Shown here one piece after another: positions 12,301 to 26,500 of a stretch of DNA of 64,000 nt. The notes below the pieces were generated by a model. That model had not been told where the DNA came from, did no database searches, and saw only the letters and a program-made list of their open reading frames with translations. The DNA lies in the NCBI RefSeq assembly GCF_003073045.1, contig NC_037602.1, positions 9,720,464 through 9,784,463 of the forward strand. Reading direction: 5' to 3'. Origin of the DNA: Pomacea canaliculata (lineage: Eukaryota; Mollusca; Gastropoda; Architaenioglossa; Ampullariidae). The stretch's first letter is position 1; every line of letters begins with the position of its first letter. The position numbers and the translations under genes were made by a program.

Positions 12301-15300
12301 CACTGACCACGTAGCTGTGCACGTCGCCGCGGTGAGCGGTGGGGCTCGCCTACACGTGCAGTCCGGCATGCGGAGAAGCCAGGCAGACGCTGCACAAGTA
12401 TCTCTTCACGTCAACTGCAATGTTTCCTGCGGTCAGTGACAAACAATTCTTATCGAGTTTCGATATTCAGCGGCGGAAGCTGAAGCTATCATAACTCGTC
12501 GCGATCTGACTGCCATGGTCTCCGTTCGGTGTTATTGAACCAACACCAGCTATATTTCCTGCACAGAATGATACATCAGAGGTGTTACGCCTACTCGTAT
12601 ATTTACAAGTCTGAAAGAATTCTAGCAAATGATTACATCTACAAGAAAACTTGTGAATCCTCAGGCGAGTATGATTAAAGATACTTAGCACTATAATCTG
12701 CACGAGCTATCTCGTGTGTTCCATTTTTTGCCCAACAATCATACTCTCGACACGTGATTCAGCAGCTTAGGAGAGAAGAAGAGTCCACCGAGTAATATGA
12801 GTCATGGTCGTGTACGATTGAAAACCACGTCACAGAGTCAGCCTTAGAATTTACAACAGGGCTTATAAGGTGATACATGCAGACACGGCCTTCACATAAA
12901 AATAATCATATCTGTACAAATCTCAAAACGATCGTTCTCGTACGGGAGCTAAGTCAGAATGCTTCGACAAAAGCAACGGTCGCCAGCTGCGAGTTAACGG
13001 GATTGACATAGCAAGCTGCTGCTTGAGGGCTGCGCGGCAGTCTCAAAGTATGATGTACCCAATCAATACCCCGTATTCTCAGCGCCTGACGTCACGAGCT
13101 ACCCATATCTACAAGCACAGATGTGATTGTTGACCTAGTGTTCTACACTATCACTCAGTTAATCTACGTTTGCGAGCGGTCGTGAAATACCATCCTTTCT
13201 ACGCTGAGGTTAACTCTCCTTTCGGCTGTTATTTCTGCAAGACCGTTTGCAAGTGCACTGAGGGTGACTTGCAACAATTTATTTCATCAGACACTTCGTG
13301 CCGGGAGTGGCAGAGACAAAAGAACAGAAGTGAGGCATCAGAAGCGAATTCACGCTCGTTATGAGGTTTTATTCGCTCTCAAAAATCTGAGTTTAAATGT
13401 CGAAAATTTGGAGCCTCATTTCACTCTCGAAAAGTCGGAAGGATGTTTCTTATTAATGTTCTGAAGACCATGTCATCAGACGTGCAGAAGCAAATGTAGA
13501 ATTATACCGTCTGCAAGCGCTAGAGATAAACGATATTGTCTTGTGTGTAGTGCATCCCGCGGAGTGCAGACAGCGTGTGACTATGTAGTCATCTCTGTCT
13601 GTAGTAAAACAAATATTTGTCATACATAATCTGTAGTAGTGTACAATTTGTTACGCGTAGACTCTATGTCGTTGCAAACACATGTTTCTATTTGCGCATT
13701 GTGCGTTGTACATAGAGTGTGTCGTGTGTAGTGCGATTATGTGCGCAGATCGAAAAAGAGTAACAGTGAATCTGTTATTTTTTTTGTCATTCTTATTCTT
13801 TTCCATCGGCATAAGATGTCAAGAGATTATCTATAATACTACTGATTTCAAGAGATCATTCTCTCTTAAGTACTCCCTCTCAACTTGCTTTCTTTCTCTG
13901 CCTTCTACTCTATGCTGCAGCCAGCAATGCACTTTGTTACAAACACGTTTTACTATTCAGCTCATTACTTTTTTTACCCTCTTTGTGTTCATGCCTGCCA
14001 CAGCTAGATGGTCATTACGATGATATAAGGCTAATCTGACGCCACTAGGGACATCTAATTCCCCATTATACTTCTTGAAGATAAGTGTTTCAAGATTTTA
14101 TGAGTGTCCGTACTCTTATTTTCATTCGTGACACGATTCACACTCTGTCTTTTCGCTCGCGTCCACCTTTTGCTGAAATTTTTCATGATTATATTCGTTC
14201 ACTCAAAAGTTTGACTTTACAGAGCCCGTGTCCGTCTTGATCTTCAGTGTGCTGCATCCAAAGATATATTTAGCTGCAATCTTCTGGGCGTTGACCACTT
14301 GGCATGCTGAGATGACAGGAGGATGGCAAGTATGACGTTGCTGAACTGACGTCACGAAATAATCCTCACCTCGGGGACTGGCTAGAATCTACCTGACGCA
14401 AACTGATCCTGCTCCTGTGGCCCTGATTGAGCAGCCTGCTGTCTTCTTGATGTCCATAGTTGTATGCCGCTACGCAACTTACAGAGTCGTCTGCAGGTCT
14501 AACACACTATTGACAATTAACTTTACTATCTCTGAACATCTATATATAACAAGTTGAAAAGAATCCAAGTAAACAAGGTGCCCCTCTAACGAAGGCCTGG
14601 GACAGTATCAGGAATATCCGCTACGTGTCGTGATCCACGCAAAGTCCCTCCTCAGACAAACTAAACAGAGATTCATTTTGGATTAGATGAAAACAAATTT
14701 CAAAATGTTGTAGTTTGCTGAGGCGGCGTTTTTTTTTTTTTGTTATTGTTATTGTTTTGTTTTTTTTTTGGGGGGGGGGGCATTTGTTTTGTTTGTTTTG
14801 TTTTGTTTTGTTTTGTTTTGTTTTCTGTTTTTGTCTGACCTGAAAATTAGAGATATAAGGAATTGAACGGTTATATTGAGCAGCAAACACTGTAGATAAA
14901 CACTGAATGGTTTATCACTAAATGATGTAAATTTTAAAACTGATTAGCAGGAAATGCTATTTAAAAGAAAGCAGACAAATAATAAGTCATCGAAGAAAAA
15001 ATCTATAATTGGAAATATTCTGAAAGAAAAGAAGATAGAGTGAATAACAAGGACAATAACAATGACATTACTTACGGTGAGGATAAATAAGTGTGGTTGT
15101 GATATGTTATCCTCGCACACAAACCGTATACTACTATAGTAAAAGAAGGCACAAAAAATGTATCCGAAGAATAAGCAAGCAACAAAAAAAGAAGGGAATG
15201 AATAGTAAAATACGTGGAAGGAGGGAAACTTATGAAGGAGACAACAAATAACAAAATGACAAATCTTTATTTACGAGGGTAACACAATAAACAAAAGTTA

Positions 15301-16580
15301 TGATTTATTATATCTAGTCCTCGACATGAATAAAAGAAACTGGGCACTACACAGAGAATGAGAGAAAGAGAGAGGGGGAGTCGGAAATGATTAAAGCAAT
15401 GGATCACACAATGTTCTACTTGTTAGACGCTGCAGTTTTTTTTTTTTTTTTCTCTCTCTCCACAAGAGGGACTACTTGAAAATCGTGCGACACGCTAACG
15501 GCCTCTCCCCACTCTTCTTCTTTGACTGCTGTAGTCTCCACTTGTTTGGCTGTGTGAGTACTACGTGCTTGACACAATTAACTCTCTCCACCACCAACCA
15601 AACTGCAGCACGTAGTCAGAGTCAGACCCACATTAAACACAGTCCGTGACGTATGCTACGTCTTCTAATATCGTCAATTAACTACGTCACGTCGACAACT
15701 GCCGTGAAGGTCGATAGGTTGCTGAAGAAGGTCAGCTCTTGACCACGAGTACTACTTCAGATGTTTTCTGATAAAGTTACAAGTGATGATCTGGAATAAC
15801 AGTTACATTGTCTACGGTTAAAGATCAGGTATCACATTATTTGCTTATTGTATGATTTCGTGATTGCTGTAAGTGGCTAAATGGTTGCTCTTTGGATGAA
15901 GCACTGACAATTGGTTCAGCAGACGAACAAACATACGAGCCAGAAAACAAATGAACGATCGAATGATTTGTACTTTAAAGATAGCAAAAACAACTGAAAC
16001 AAAGACAGCATAAAGCAATGAGAAAGGAATGAAAGAAAAGCAAAGAAACTCGAAAGAAAGAAAAAGAGCAGAACGAAAGACAAAGATAAACAATTGAAAA
16101 ATTAAAACTCTTGAGAGCAAAAGACTGAAATGAAGCATAGTGACATAGTAGCCTGTGGGTGATTCAGTAAATAAGAAAGTCAAGCAGACGTAAGTAGGTG
16201 TGTCACCACTACATTCGTCATCAACATCAAGGGCGTTGGTCATTCTCAAGCTCACACTCCTACGCATACACACAGGCGGTCACGAGCGAACAAATGTTCA
16301 TTATTACTGATGATTCATAGAATTGTATATTTAATTTTTTTTTTTTGCCTTTAAGTTCTCTTTCGTTTTATTACGTTGTTTGTATTATTTTCTTTAATAT
16401 TACTTTTCCTGCATCAGTCAGCATTTTGGACATTTTTTTATTTCTTTTGTATTCATGCAAATGTTCACATGTATCATGTTAAGTGTAATACCTTTAATTC
16501 TTACATGACGTTGATAATACTAAATATAGACATTCAAACTGATTAAGGGCATAATTATGACAACGACTTTCTGACTTGTT
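9310..16580. other. Long stretch without a recognisable gene
   Basis: Open frames are short and of random composition. A strong donor-like ATTTCAAT/GTAAGTAAT near 11729 follows a moderately GC-rich stretch (11510-11730) and could be a 5' UTR exon. Simple tracts include a TTTTG pentanucleotide repeat (about 14785-14824) with an adjacent poly-G (about 14769-14780), and poly-T near 15437-15450. Missing 5' exons of the Rolling stone-like gene at 16585 may lie here, but I could not identify them. Confidence 0.35.
14785..14824. repeat. TTTTG pentanucleotide microsatellite
   Basis: About eight consecutive TTTTG/TTTG units, directly after a poly-T and poly-G run. Confidence 0.8.
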
Positions 16581-16584
16581 GCAG

Positions 16585-17358
16585 ACGAATTGCCATGGTT
16601 CATGCAGTTGCTCTGGTTGGCATACGAAGTGTCTGTCGTGTGCAGCTTGTTTGTGTCCATCGTCTATTGGTCTGTCATGTTTGGACACAGAAAAAGCTTT
16701 GGGCCATTAGGTACGTCTGTTCTACAGCTAAGCTGATCTGTGCTCCAACATCGTTCACAAGCACCTATATGCCTGATGCCATTCTCTATTAATAATATAA
16801 TTGATCTCTATAGCACCTTTCTCCGCAATCAAAGCGAGCTTAATGTGATTAACAAACAAACAAACCAAAAATAATAACAACTGTTAAGGTACTGTCTTTT
16901 TTTACTCAGATAGTATTGTGCCACTTATACTGATCTGTACTTCTATTCATTTTTTTCCAGCTGAGCTTACTCTTCCAAGTCTCGTCACGCATCTCTTCAA
17001 TTCTATTTACGTTCTGATGGACTTGTGTGTACGAGCGACACCTATACGCCTTCTTCATGCAGTCTACTCCATCCTGTACCTGCTCACTTACCTGGTCTTT
17101 GCAGTCATTTACACGGAGACTGGCGGCAAGAACATGAACGGCGACAACTTCATCTACCGTCCAATGGACTGGAGCGACGCCTCCATCCTGGCGGTCTTTG
17201 TTCTCGCCATGGCCGCCTTGGCGGTTCTGCACCTGATGGTGTACACCATCGCTGTTGTTCGCGGTGTCGTCACAGAGAAAGTCTGCCGATGTAAGAAGAA
17301 TTCTTCTGATGTCGTCGTCCGCGAATCCCTGTACACAGCTTCACAAATCGTGATCTAA
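16585..17358 (+). CDS. Rolling stone-like multipass membrane protein, last two exons
   Basis: Two exons were resolved: 16585-16710 (acceptor TTGTTGCAG, donor TTAG/GTACGT) and 16961-17358 (acceptor TTTTTTCCAG, stop at 17356-17358), joining in phase as GPL-AEL. The first encodes a membrane segment, WFMQLLWLAYEVSVVCSLFV followed by SIVYW. The second encodes LVTHLFNSIYVLMDL, then IRLLHAVYSILYLLTYLVF, then a loop YTETGGKN..GDNFIYRPMDW, and a last membrane segment before a Cys/Lys-rich tail. The order THLxNSxxVxxDL, PxRLLHxxYxxxxxLxYxxF, YxxxGG, IYPxxDW is that of the Drosophila Rolling stone family, membrane proteins first linked to myoblast fusion. The N-terminal half is not visible upstream, so the gene is partial as annotated. 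The function in this organism is unknown. Confidence 0.75.
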
Positions 17359-18276
17359 GACCTAGTTCACTGGAGACCATTTTAAAACAGTTTTGTCTTT
17401 CAGACCAGAATGCAGCAGGATCGGTTGCAACCATCGTATAGTTTTTTTTTCCACCTGGCAATTGATGGTTGTCTAAACAAACACTGACGTTTGATGTTAT
17501 TCAATCAGCACTGTTTTTTTTTCCAAGCTAGTCCCAGTTGAAGATGGGTGTGATACGTTCTTGTATCACAATTAATATTTGAGTTCATATTTCTCAAGAA
17601 CAATTAATAAGTGACTACCTCTCACGGAATAGACTTGACATCACACGTCATCACTATGAGATCCAGCTTTATTTATTCCATAGGGAAATTAAATGCAGCT
17701 CTGCATGGAAGCACAGCAACAAAACAATACCACAACACATTCATATCCGCTCCACCAAAGTGACTCTTATACAATCATGGTTCAGACTTACATTCATTCG
17801 CTCACAGTAGCCTTCAGAAGTCGCACGGCACAAACAATGAAGGACAGCCTCAGTATGTTGATCCTGTATGCAGGTACACACAGTTGGCAGCCTGATGGAA
17901 GTTGCTGCAACTCTTTCGGGAGAATTTGCTTTTTATCTCGTACAAATGCAGGCACTTTCAGAAGTGTCTGCTTGTTATACATGAGCCAAAGAAATACAGA
18001 ATGATCGCCAAAGTGGGACTCCGGTCTAGAGCTTTTCGTACCTGCTGTACTGAAAGAAAAGTAGTTGTTGATGTCGAACAAGATGCGACCAAACGAAAGA
18101 ACAAGACAAAAAGACGAAGAAATGTCTTTCATCAATGGCAAACGTGATTTAACTTCAGGCTGTCATCTTTTAGTAACACTAGCAGACAAACTCTTTTTTC
18201 AGTCATTGACACAACTGTTTGAATGAAGAATGGCAGAATTGTAATGACACATTTTTTTTCTTCTAATGGCGAAAGT
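17359..18276. other. 3' flank of the Rolling stone-like gene; nothing else seen
   Basis: AT-rich. The open frame on the minus strand at 17794-18141 and those on + have no recognisable motif. Confidence 0.4.
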
Positions 18277-18470
18277 ACAGCCGGCGCTAGGGGGTGGCGG
18301 AAGACCGACGGAGGCCTCGCGTATGATGGGGGCCCTCCGCTAACAAGTGCACCGTCGGGATGAGACAGTCCATATTTTTTTATTGACATCCTGTGTATAT
18401 TGTGCCGGGTTCAAGAGGTCCAGCAATTCTCTTTGCCCAAGGCTACGCCTCACCTCTAGCGCCGGTCCTG
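18277..18470. mobile_element. hAT-type MITE, 194 bp
   Basis: The ends are imperfect inverted repeats: left CAGCCGGCGCTAGGGG; right, read on the other strand, CAGGACCGGCGCTAGAGG. The 8-bp flanks nearly match (GCGAAAGT at 18269-18276, GTGAAAGT at 18471-18478; 7 of 8). CAG termini with 8-bp target duplication fit a non-autonomous hAT element. It has no coding capacity. Confidence 0.75.
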
Positions 18471-19979
18471 GTGAAAGTCTTGCAAAATCGTTTTGACCAT
18501 AAAAATGGCCTTTCCGAGGGCTAGGAAACTGGACTAATTTACGCGATCTTTAGCTTTTAGCATCTTTTTGACTTTCCAGTCAAAGAAAATCGCATTTATT
18601 GTTTGCCTAAGCCTTAATAGATGGTATATTAATGGCAGTAAACTGTTGATAGTTTATATGTATATATGCGACAAGACAAACACTCAAGTTTCTGTGACTA
18701 ACGTTTCGTACAGCATTGTTACAGTTCGAAGAGAGAATGTGTGTGTGTTGTCATAAATACTCCAGAAGCAGTTTAAGTCTTTTTAAACTCTGAGTATGTA
18801 TACGAATCTTTTTTCTTAGGTTTCGACGATGCGTACCATCTGGAAGGTCACGACCTCAGAGTTCTGTGCCTTTTACAACAAGCAGCATTACTCGCTGTTG
18901 TAGTGAAAACAGTTCTCGAAAGCTGTTTAGGAAAACTCTCCCAGAAGCAAGGCTATTTTTAGTAAACAAGATCAAGGCCATAAGAAGCCTATTCACGTCT
19001 TTGTTAGCGTGGGAAGTTGTAGGAGTGGCCACATCCTTGTCCGTGGTGTTGCAATGATTGCACTGCACACTACACAAAATGCGGGCGTGATACACACACC
19101 AACAGAATTTCCTAGACCTGGAAAGTCCTTCCAGCGAGAAGTCAATAAAAGAAAGTGTCATTCTTTGCTGAATAATGACAACATTATGTAGAAGTCTTGG
19201 AAGCTGCGTGCCAGCTGCATAGTACACTGCTAGCATTTTAATTGCTAATATTTTATAAGCATCCATCTAGCGCCTTAAAGTGGCGTATACTAGCTGTTTA
19301 CTGGGTCACAGACGGTGTCAGAGTGCAGCCTCGTGGTACCTTACTGCTCGAAGCTTTTTTAATGTGCGGTAAGACAAAAGCGGACCACCAGGTCCCAAAT
19401 ATACGACAAATACAATGTTTATTTCTCCTCGACAAAGACTGAAGAAAGAAAAATTATAACGACAGTCTGACAACTTTAAAGCCTAAGACTCACTGAAAAT
19501 GCAAGGCATGCTTTTACCTTTTCCGTGATATTTCTCCAAACGATTTCAAAAATTTGTTTGCTTGAAAGTTTTCTTTAAATGAAAAAATGTTCATAAAATA
19601 AAGCAAACGAATGAAATAAACGAATGTTTTACAGCTGAAACAGGTTTCTCTTAAAAACCAGAATGTAGACTTTCATGATATTATTTGCCATTTTAAAAAT
19701 AAAGGCAACGTGGATATTATAATGTTCCAAAACCCACGAGTAAAAACACAGGCATAAATGAATATCTTGCAGACAAGCACGCACACCAAAGCGCATGGTC
19801 AGCGACATAGGTACTACAGACTCAAACACAGTACACACCTCACTAACATCAACAAAGGGAGACAAAATGATGTGGAGTTGTCGCTGTTCCTTTCAACTGG
19901 TCTTTTTTGCAAACAATGGCAGTCCGCATTTATGTTCGTCATCTTCACTATCCTGCTTGAAAATTGGAGCTGGCAAGTT
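18471..19979. other. Intergenic; nothing recognisable
   Basis: Open frames (for example minus 18856-19266, 136 codons) have no motif or membrane pattern I can place and are probably chance. A TTTATT on + near 19418 could serve as a polyadenylation signal for the minus-strand dehydrogenase ending at 19980. Confidence 0.35.
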
Positions 19980-22900
19980 TCAAGTTTGACCCGGAAACGG
20001 AAGATTATCCATGAAGCAAGGTGGTGACACGTTGTTCATGTAGACAAGCTGTCGCCGGCAGTAAACTCCGTTGTTTTCTCTGGAGACCTCCATCAAGGCA
20101 CCATTGCTATTTTCGTCCTGGACCAGCTTCATAAAAGCGTCGACGACATCGCTTATCCTACATGTTTTATGATAAAAAAAATAACATTTACTATGACCAC
20201 GCTATTATTTTTTTAAATCACTTTGTAGACCAGCTTAACTGACCTTTAAAAGCACACTCTTGCAAGCATGTTTAACCTGGCTGCTGGGCGAATAAAATCT
20301 ATTACTCTAATTTTATGGATGCATACCAATGGGAACAGCAAGGAAAAGTATGATTGCTATTCATATGACATTAAACATGCAGCTTTTGACATTCCAATAT
20401 CTTGTGGAGGTTAACTTTATGATGTTTTAAATGCCTTTATTCAAGTATCTGGGAAAAAGATAAATTCAGTAATTTTTGTCAACAAAGACTACAGCATTAA
20501 TATTTGTTGCTGTGCTAATTAGGCCTTGATGAATAAATGAGAATAGTACTTACTGCACTTTATGAGTTGCTGTATGCTTCTGGTTTTCGCTCAAGTCATA
20601 GATCTGGTTTTCTTCCATGTTCAGCATCTCAGTATCAACAGACACTGGGCAGACACAACCCCATCTAACACCATGCTGGGGCTGATAAGGACTTTCCTGT
20701 GGCAAACAACAAACTGTGTGGTAGGCATACACCCCATGCATGCATGTGCAGACATATATGCCCAAAAAGTGATGCTTTACCAGTAAACAAGGATGTTGCC
20801 CCATTGTATCCATACATATTGGGGATTTTTCTGCTTCCTTTAACACCTGATATCCTTAAAAGATAAATTTGTAAGGTCACCCTTCCTCCAGTCCAGAAAA
20901 TTCAAGGTACAAGCAAGTTGTAGTTTTTACAAGTACTCTAGACTTTCAATCCAAAAATACCCAATCAAAATCTAGGCTAACCCTGTTCCTGCTTCTAGTG
21001 CACCCTGGTTTACATACACTTACAAATGCACAGAAATAGGAAGAAGGTGAAGTAAAATTGGAATGAGGAAGAAAGAAAAGAAGGGTAGAGAGCCTTCTGT
21101 TAACCAGCAGAACATACAGCCCAGCTGTTGACAAATCCAATGACAGCATGTTTGGAGGCAGTGTATGCAGGAAACCAGTAAGATGAACCCAGTCCTGAAA
21201 AAAAAACACTTGAAAGTGAACTAAGAATTACATGGAATTATTAACAAAGCAGGCAATTATTTTTAAATATGAAAGAAGATGGAAGGAGAGAGGAGAGAAA
21301 TAGGCTTAGTACTTGCACCCACAAACGCTAAACAAATGACAGCAAAAGCGATGGAAATGGACAGGTAGCAATAAATCTGAGGGTAGGGATGGTGCTCATG
21401 CTTGAGATGACAAGAAAAAGTGCAGACAGGGAAAATTAGCAGGGGAGATAATATTTAACTCTCCCTCACCTCCCATAGATACCACATTCATGATGACACC
21501 ACCATGTCCTCCTTTGTCACGGCGCATATGTTCCAGGGCTATTTGACATCCACGGATGGTGCCGATCTGAGAGATGAACTTCTTTTTTGATGGGTTTTGT
21601 TTAAGTACACAGTTTTCTTAATGAGCTGTTAAAGTTTCCCTTAGACCTCAAATTATCTTATTCTGTGCGTGTGAAAGAGACAAAAGAGAAAGAGAAAAAG
21701 ATAATGATAATATAAATAGAGATAATTTGTTCATATTTCTACTCCCTCATCTTCACGTAATTGTTATGTCTGTTTTACTTTAGACAATGGCGCTTGAAAG
21801 GGAGCATCAATACAAAGGTTTGTCTGTTTTCTTTTAATGACAGTTAAATAAGATTATTTATGGAAGAACAATGAGTGAGGGAAAGAAAAGACCTTACAGC
21901 ATTCACTGCAAACATTCTCTCCCATATTCGCTGATCAAGTATCCCTGCATTGTTAATGTGAATATCCACTGCTCCAAATTTGGTTACCGCTGCCTCAAAT
22001 GCTGCTGTAAAACAAAATATACAAGCATCGATAAAGATACGATAAAGACTTCATTACATTGACACAATGTTTGATTAACAAAACTCTGAGTCTTAAATGC
22101 CACAATCCTTTAATTTATGATGCGATTTCAAAAATGACTTTGAATAATGAATTAATGAAACATTTTTAGCTCAGTTTCAGTGAGTTACACTGAATAATAT
22201 TTCATAAAGACCACCAATGAGTACCTTTCAGTTGCTGAGAATCAGCCACATCGGCTTTTATGAAACTAACACTGTCTGAACTGTACTGCTTTTGAAGTTC
22301 TTCCTCTGTCTGTTTACCTGTCCCTGGATTTATGTCACAAAACATTACCTGTCAAAACATCAAAAGTTACAGATTTGTGTGGAGCTCTTCTTGGTGTTTG
22401 TCCCTACTTGTATGTAGATATCTAGAGACCACCATCAATGGCAAGTTATGGTGCTCTTTGAATAAGCAGCTTCATTAATATCATTATTTTATTCATTTTT
22501 TTTAAATCATGATTATTAAATGTAAACTATATACAGACCACAGATGGGTAACCTTTATTTTAGGAGATTGCATGATGTCATAGTATTTTTACAAACTGGA
22601 AAAAATGGGCTGGATCAAGGGTTAAGGTAAGGATTAGCTGTTGGGTTAGAACTTATGTTAAGGTTCTGGTTTTGGTTAAGTATTGGGTATAGGCTCATTT
22701 AAGAGTATGTTTTTCAGTTTGCAAGCGTATGTTATGGAATCCATAACAATCTATGTCGATGCATCGTGGACCTTCCTAAAGGTATTTTTTGCCCAACTCA
22801 GCTCTCCTTCTCTACTTACCCTCTGTGTACTTGGTACGTGTATGAACCACACACACACACACAAAATCAAATCCAACTTCCCAACTTACCATTGCACCTT

Positions 22901-22982
22901 TAGAAAGTAAAGCTTCAGAAATTCCTCGGCCGATGCCTCTTGCACCACCAGTCAAAAAAACACGTTTACCACTTAGATTCAT
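19980..22982 (-). CDS. HPGD-like short-chain dehydrogenase, divergent paralogue, complete (272 aa)
   Basis: Seven exons on the minus strand: 22890-22982, 22225-22348, 21898-22004, 21470-21566, 21118-21194, 20554-20696, 19980-20157; all introns are GT-AG and the sum is 819 bp. Predicted role: NAD-dependent oxidation of a hydroxyl group, by analogy with 15-hydroxyprostaglandin dehydrogenase, in the cytosol. Seen: TGGARGIG at residues 11-18, D36 at the end of the second strand (NAD preference), NNAG at 90-93, N107, S138, Y151 and K155, all at human HPGD numbering. The C-terminus (ending NLPFPGQT) differs from the VVDTY tail shared by the other cluster members, so this is the most divergent copy. 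The first ATG of exon 1 was used; the upstream bases TTGCAG could also be a splice acceptor. Its 5' end is about 570 bp from the start of the + gene at 23549, a head-to-head pair. The real substrate is unknown. Confidence 0.88.
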
Positions 22983-23548
22983 GTCACGAGTTTTCTCGCT
23001 CTGCAATTAATAATCGAAGAATAAATAAATACCGAATGTTAGGAATCACTAGAGTAAGGCTAAAAATACTGAAATCTAAGGGAGACAGCTCTTGCTTTGC
23101 TTGCCAAGAGTGATGTCCCACAACAGCCGCGGATATTACGTCGTTGTCGGGATCCTAGTACAATGCTGTAAAGATTAAATTGTGGAATCCAGAATGGTTC
23201 TTGCCGTGCAGAATATTATCAGAAAATCATTTAAATATTGATGAATATTTCTCACGTGTTTATTTAAGATTTTTTGACGAATAGTTCTTAGTAACGGAGA
23301 GAGACTACAGACTACAAAAGCTGATAAATGTGCAAATTTCAAATAAATTTTTTTTTACCTCGTCAAACTAACGTGTAAATTCTTGGTAATACCGAAAGTA
23401 ACCAAGGTGAAGTATGTAATCACTTTAGATCAGTAATTTACAACGAATAAAGGTTTTAGTCGATAGAGGTGTAATGTACACATTCGACTAAGTGCAGTAG
23501 CATTATTTTTTTAAACCACAAGTATTAGGAGACGAAGGCAGCTTGGAG
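22983..23548. promoter_or_regulatory. Putative bidirectional promoter between divergent genes
   Basis: 566 bp separate the start codons of the minus-strand dehydrogenase (22982) and the + strand acidic protein (23549). No other gene fits here. Sharing of a promoter is inferred from spacing and orientation only; I see no CpG island or clear TATA box. Confidence 0.4.
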
Positions 23549-26500
23549 ATGGAAAACGAGACAGAAAATGAAACTGTAAATAAAAGAAAGTGTATAGGTA
23601 AACGCAGTAGAATCTCATCATCCTCAGAAGAAGACGATGAGTGTAAAAAATCTCAAACTACTCCCAAGTCAAGCTCAAGACAGGTACAAAGTGTTTTCCT
23701 TTTGACCCAATGTAAAATTGTTCAGTATCTTGGACAAATGAGTGCAGATAGTTTATACCCCATGTAGACATGCCTGCTTATATAGGTTTCTATATTTTTT
23801 GATAAAGCAGGCAAGGTGTCACAAAGCTTCAAACAATACAACTTTATTGATCTGCAATGGCAGCAGACAAGATTTACAAATGCTCATACTTACAGTATAC
23901 AGATGAGTACATAAATGTGTTGACTACAGGGAATAGAGTTCTTCATATATATATAAATGCACACAGCAACAATATATAGATGAGTACATAATTATATGTT
24001 GATCACAGGTAATAAAGTTCTTGATATCCGTACACAAGGTAAAGTTGGTGCATTGCATTAGGCCACTTAAGGCTGACACATCATGATCTGTGGAGTAGAT
24101 CAGGTGTATGGCACATCGGATAAATTCCTTCTGCATACAGGTATCACATATCTGTGGCCATATTACAAGAGTGAGAACTCACATTCCAGTATATGATCAG
24201 GAATAGTAAGGATACTCGATATGAGATGCCTTTCTCAAGATTTGCTGATTTTAAGATTAACTATGAAACAAATAGTTACAAACTTACTCCATTGATGTGC
24301 AGAGGATAATGTGAGCATATTAAGAAAACCTGTGGAAGTGCAAGGCATTCTTAATATAACACTTTAATCCATAGTGTATACAGATGCATATATCAGTGTG
24401 TGTGCACATGAATATAATGGGCACAGATGTATATCAGTCTTCACATACACAATCATGGTCAGGAAGGCTGCATGTTCTTGAGGTTTTAGTTTTTGCATCA
24501 CAAGAAATTTTACACAAAGAGTTGCAGGTCGTGCTTTTTTTTCTTTTGAGCAACAAATTAACGAAATCACTTGTTCTAAACAACAATGTAACTTTTGTTT
24601 TTACTGTATCTTAGTAGGAGCAAACTGTGGAAGTTGTAAATAATGATATTCGTTGCATTTTGTTTATTTATTGATAGAATATCAAACGACATTCAGCTCG
24701 CATCGAAGAGAAGAGAAAGAAGGTGTTTCGCATGCCAAAGAGGGACAAGATGTGGAATGCCATTTCTACGAGAACCTGTAAATCATCTGAGATATCTCGG
24801 CTTAAGCCACGGAAACTAATCAATGATTTCATGAAAGGGTGAGATATGTTTATTAATTTTCTTTGCAGAATTTCATTTGCCTGCATTGTAGATGTTTCAC
24901 AGCCCTACTAATTGATATGTTTGCTATTTGTCTCTTCAAAGTATTTCGGTTTTGCTTATTAAGTAGATCAGAAGTGTGTTTGCATTAATTTTGAAAAACT
25001 TGTGCCAGTAGATGCTAATGTCCCTTCTTATTGCTGGCTATGGGAATGAGCTGTGTTATGGATCTTCATGTCAATATTTGATTTCAGCAGTATGATTTGA
25101 CTTTTTTTTTTTTGCGGTGATATTTAATATACTGTTCTTCACCTACCAATAGGGCAAACTGACATGATCTATTTTTCACTCTCGTTTACTTCATTCACTC
25201 ATGTTCACATCATTGATCTCAGTGAAGAGTGAGCTGATCAGCTTATGCTGCTGTCGACATTCTTCTCATCTTACTAACACTTTTTAACTCTTGTTTCTTG
25301 CTGATTTTTCCAGAATGTATTTCTTTAGTTATCACTCTTTACTAGCATCTTGCAGTAAAACTCTTAGCATTGTTCTTTGATTGATATCATTATCTATGAT
25401 CATGATAAATTACTGTAATTTGTTTATGCGTACAGCACAATGCGCTTGTCTGATGACTGGGATATTGTGAGGTTCAAGTAACCATTATTACTATTACAAT
25501 TGCATTTCTCCTGAGGTGTAAAAGACTGTTAGACATTTAGAATAATCTCTTTCTGAGATTTAATAAATGCCAGACATCATGTGGTACAAACGGTAAATGT
25601 TGGTTGTGGAATAACAAAATATGAACATTGCTATTGCTAGTCAGTTAAATAAGATGAATCTTCTCCCTTTATCCAATGTTGTAGTAACATTAGTCTTTAA
25701 ATTTTAATTGATTGTACAGTTACATTTATCAAACAGTATGTATGAAGTTTGTAGGATCTGTATTTGGCTATTGATGTATTTACAGAACAAACCGTTACAA
25801 CTATGATCCCGTAGAAACTGGATCAGAAGACAGTTCTGATGAAGAGTCTGACTCTGAGAGCTCATCTGAAACCACAAGCAAAAAGAAGAGCAAACCAGGA
25901 CATCATGTTGTATGTTTCATAGAACTGATAACTTGTGGATCTTATTTTCACTTTGGGTTGTCAGACATTCATGGATAAATAGTAACCTCAGAGTGTTGTA
26001 AAACAGAGTTCATGACTAAAACACTTTTATAAATTTTGCATGTTTTAGTTTTCATTCTCTATTACTAAGGGACAGAATAAGATTTAAACTTGAAGCATTC
26101 TTAATGACTTATAAAGCTATATATGTGATGCGTTTTTTGTTTTGTTTTTTTTTTTTGATAATCAAATTTCAGATATGCATGGCATAAATAGCTAGTGAAG
26201 TCATAAAAAATTCCTCCTGACAACACATTTTAATTGGTAGTGCAAATGTACACACTAATCATGATAGAATTGATTACTTACACTTATGCCTTTTCCCAAA
26301 TATGAATGAGTACCACACCATTGTAGTATTTTAAATACTGGTTTTAATTCATAATAAGGAAAAGTACCTTCAGGAATTCCTCTAAAACATTGAAAGCAGA
26401 CATTTTTGTTACTTTTGAAATAATAAAAATTATTTTGTCATAGATTGTTGAACCTTGCTGTTGCTTCAGGTGGTCGTGATGTCTGTTATTTGTTACCTTT

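Noticed and set aside
13682-14023. 113-codon open frame with a signal-like start
   Set aside because: Composition follows T-rich DNA and there is no recognisable domain, splice context or paralogue.
15845-16273. 142-codon minus-strand frame rich in F, L and S
   Set aside because: It is the complement of an A/G-rich tract (GAAAG/GAAAC runs); no motif.
18856-19266. 136-codon minus-strand frame
   Set aside because: No recognisable motif and interrupted hydrophobicity; probably chance.
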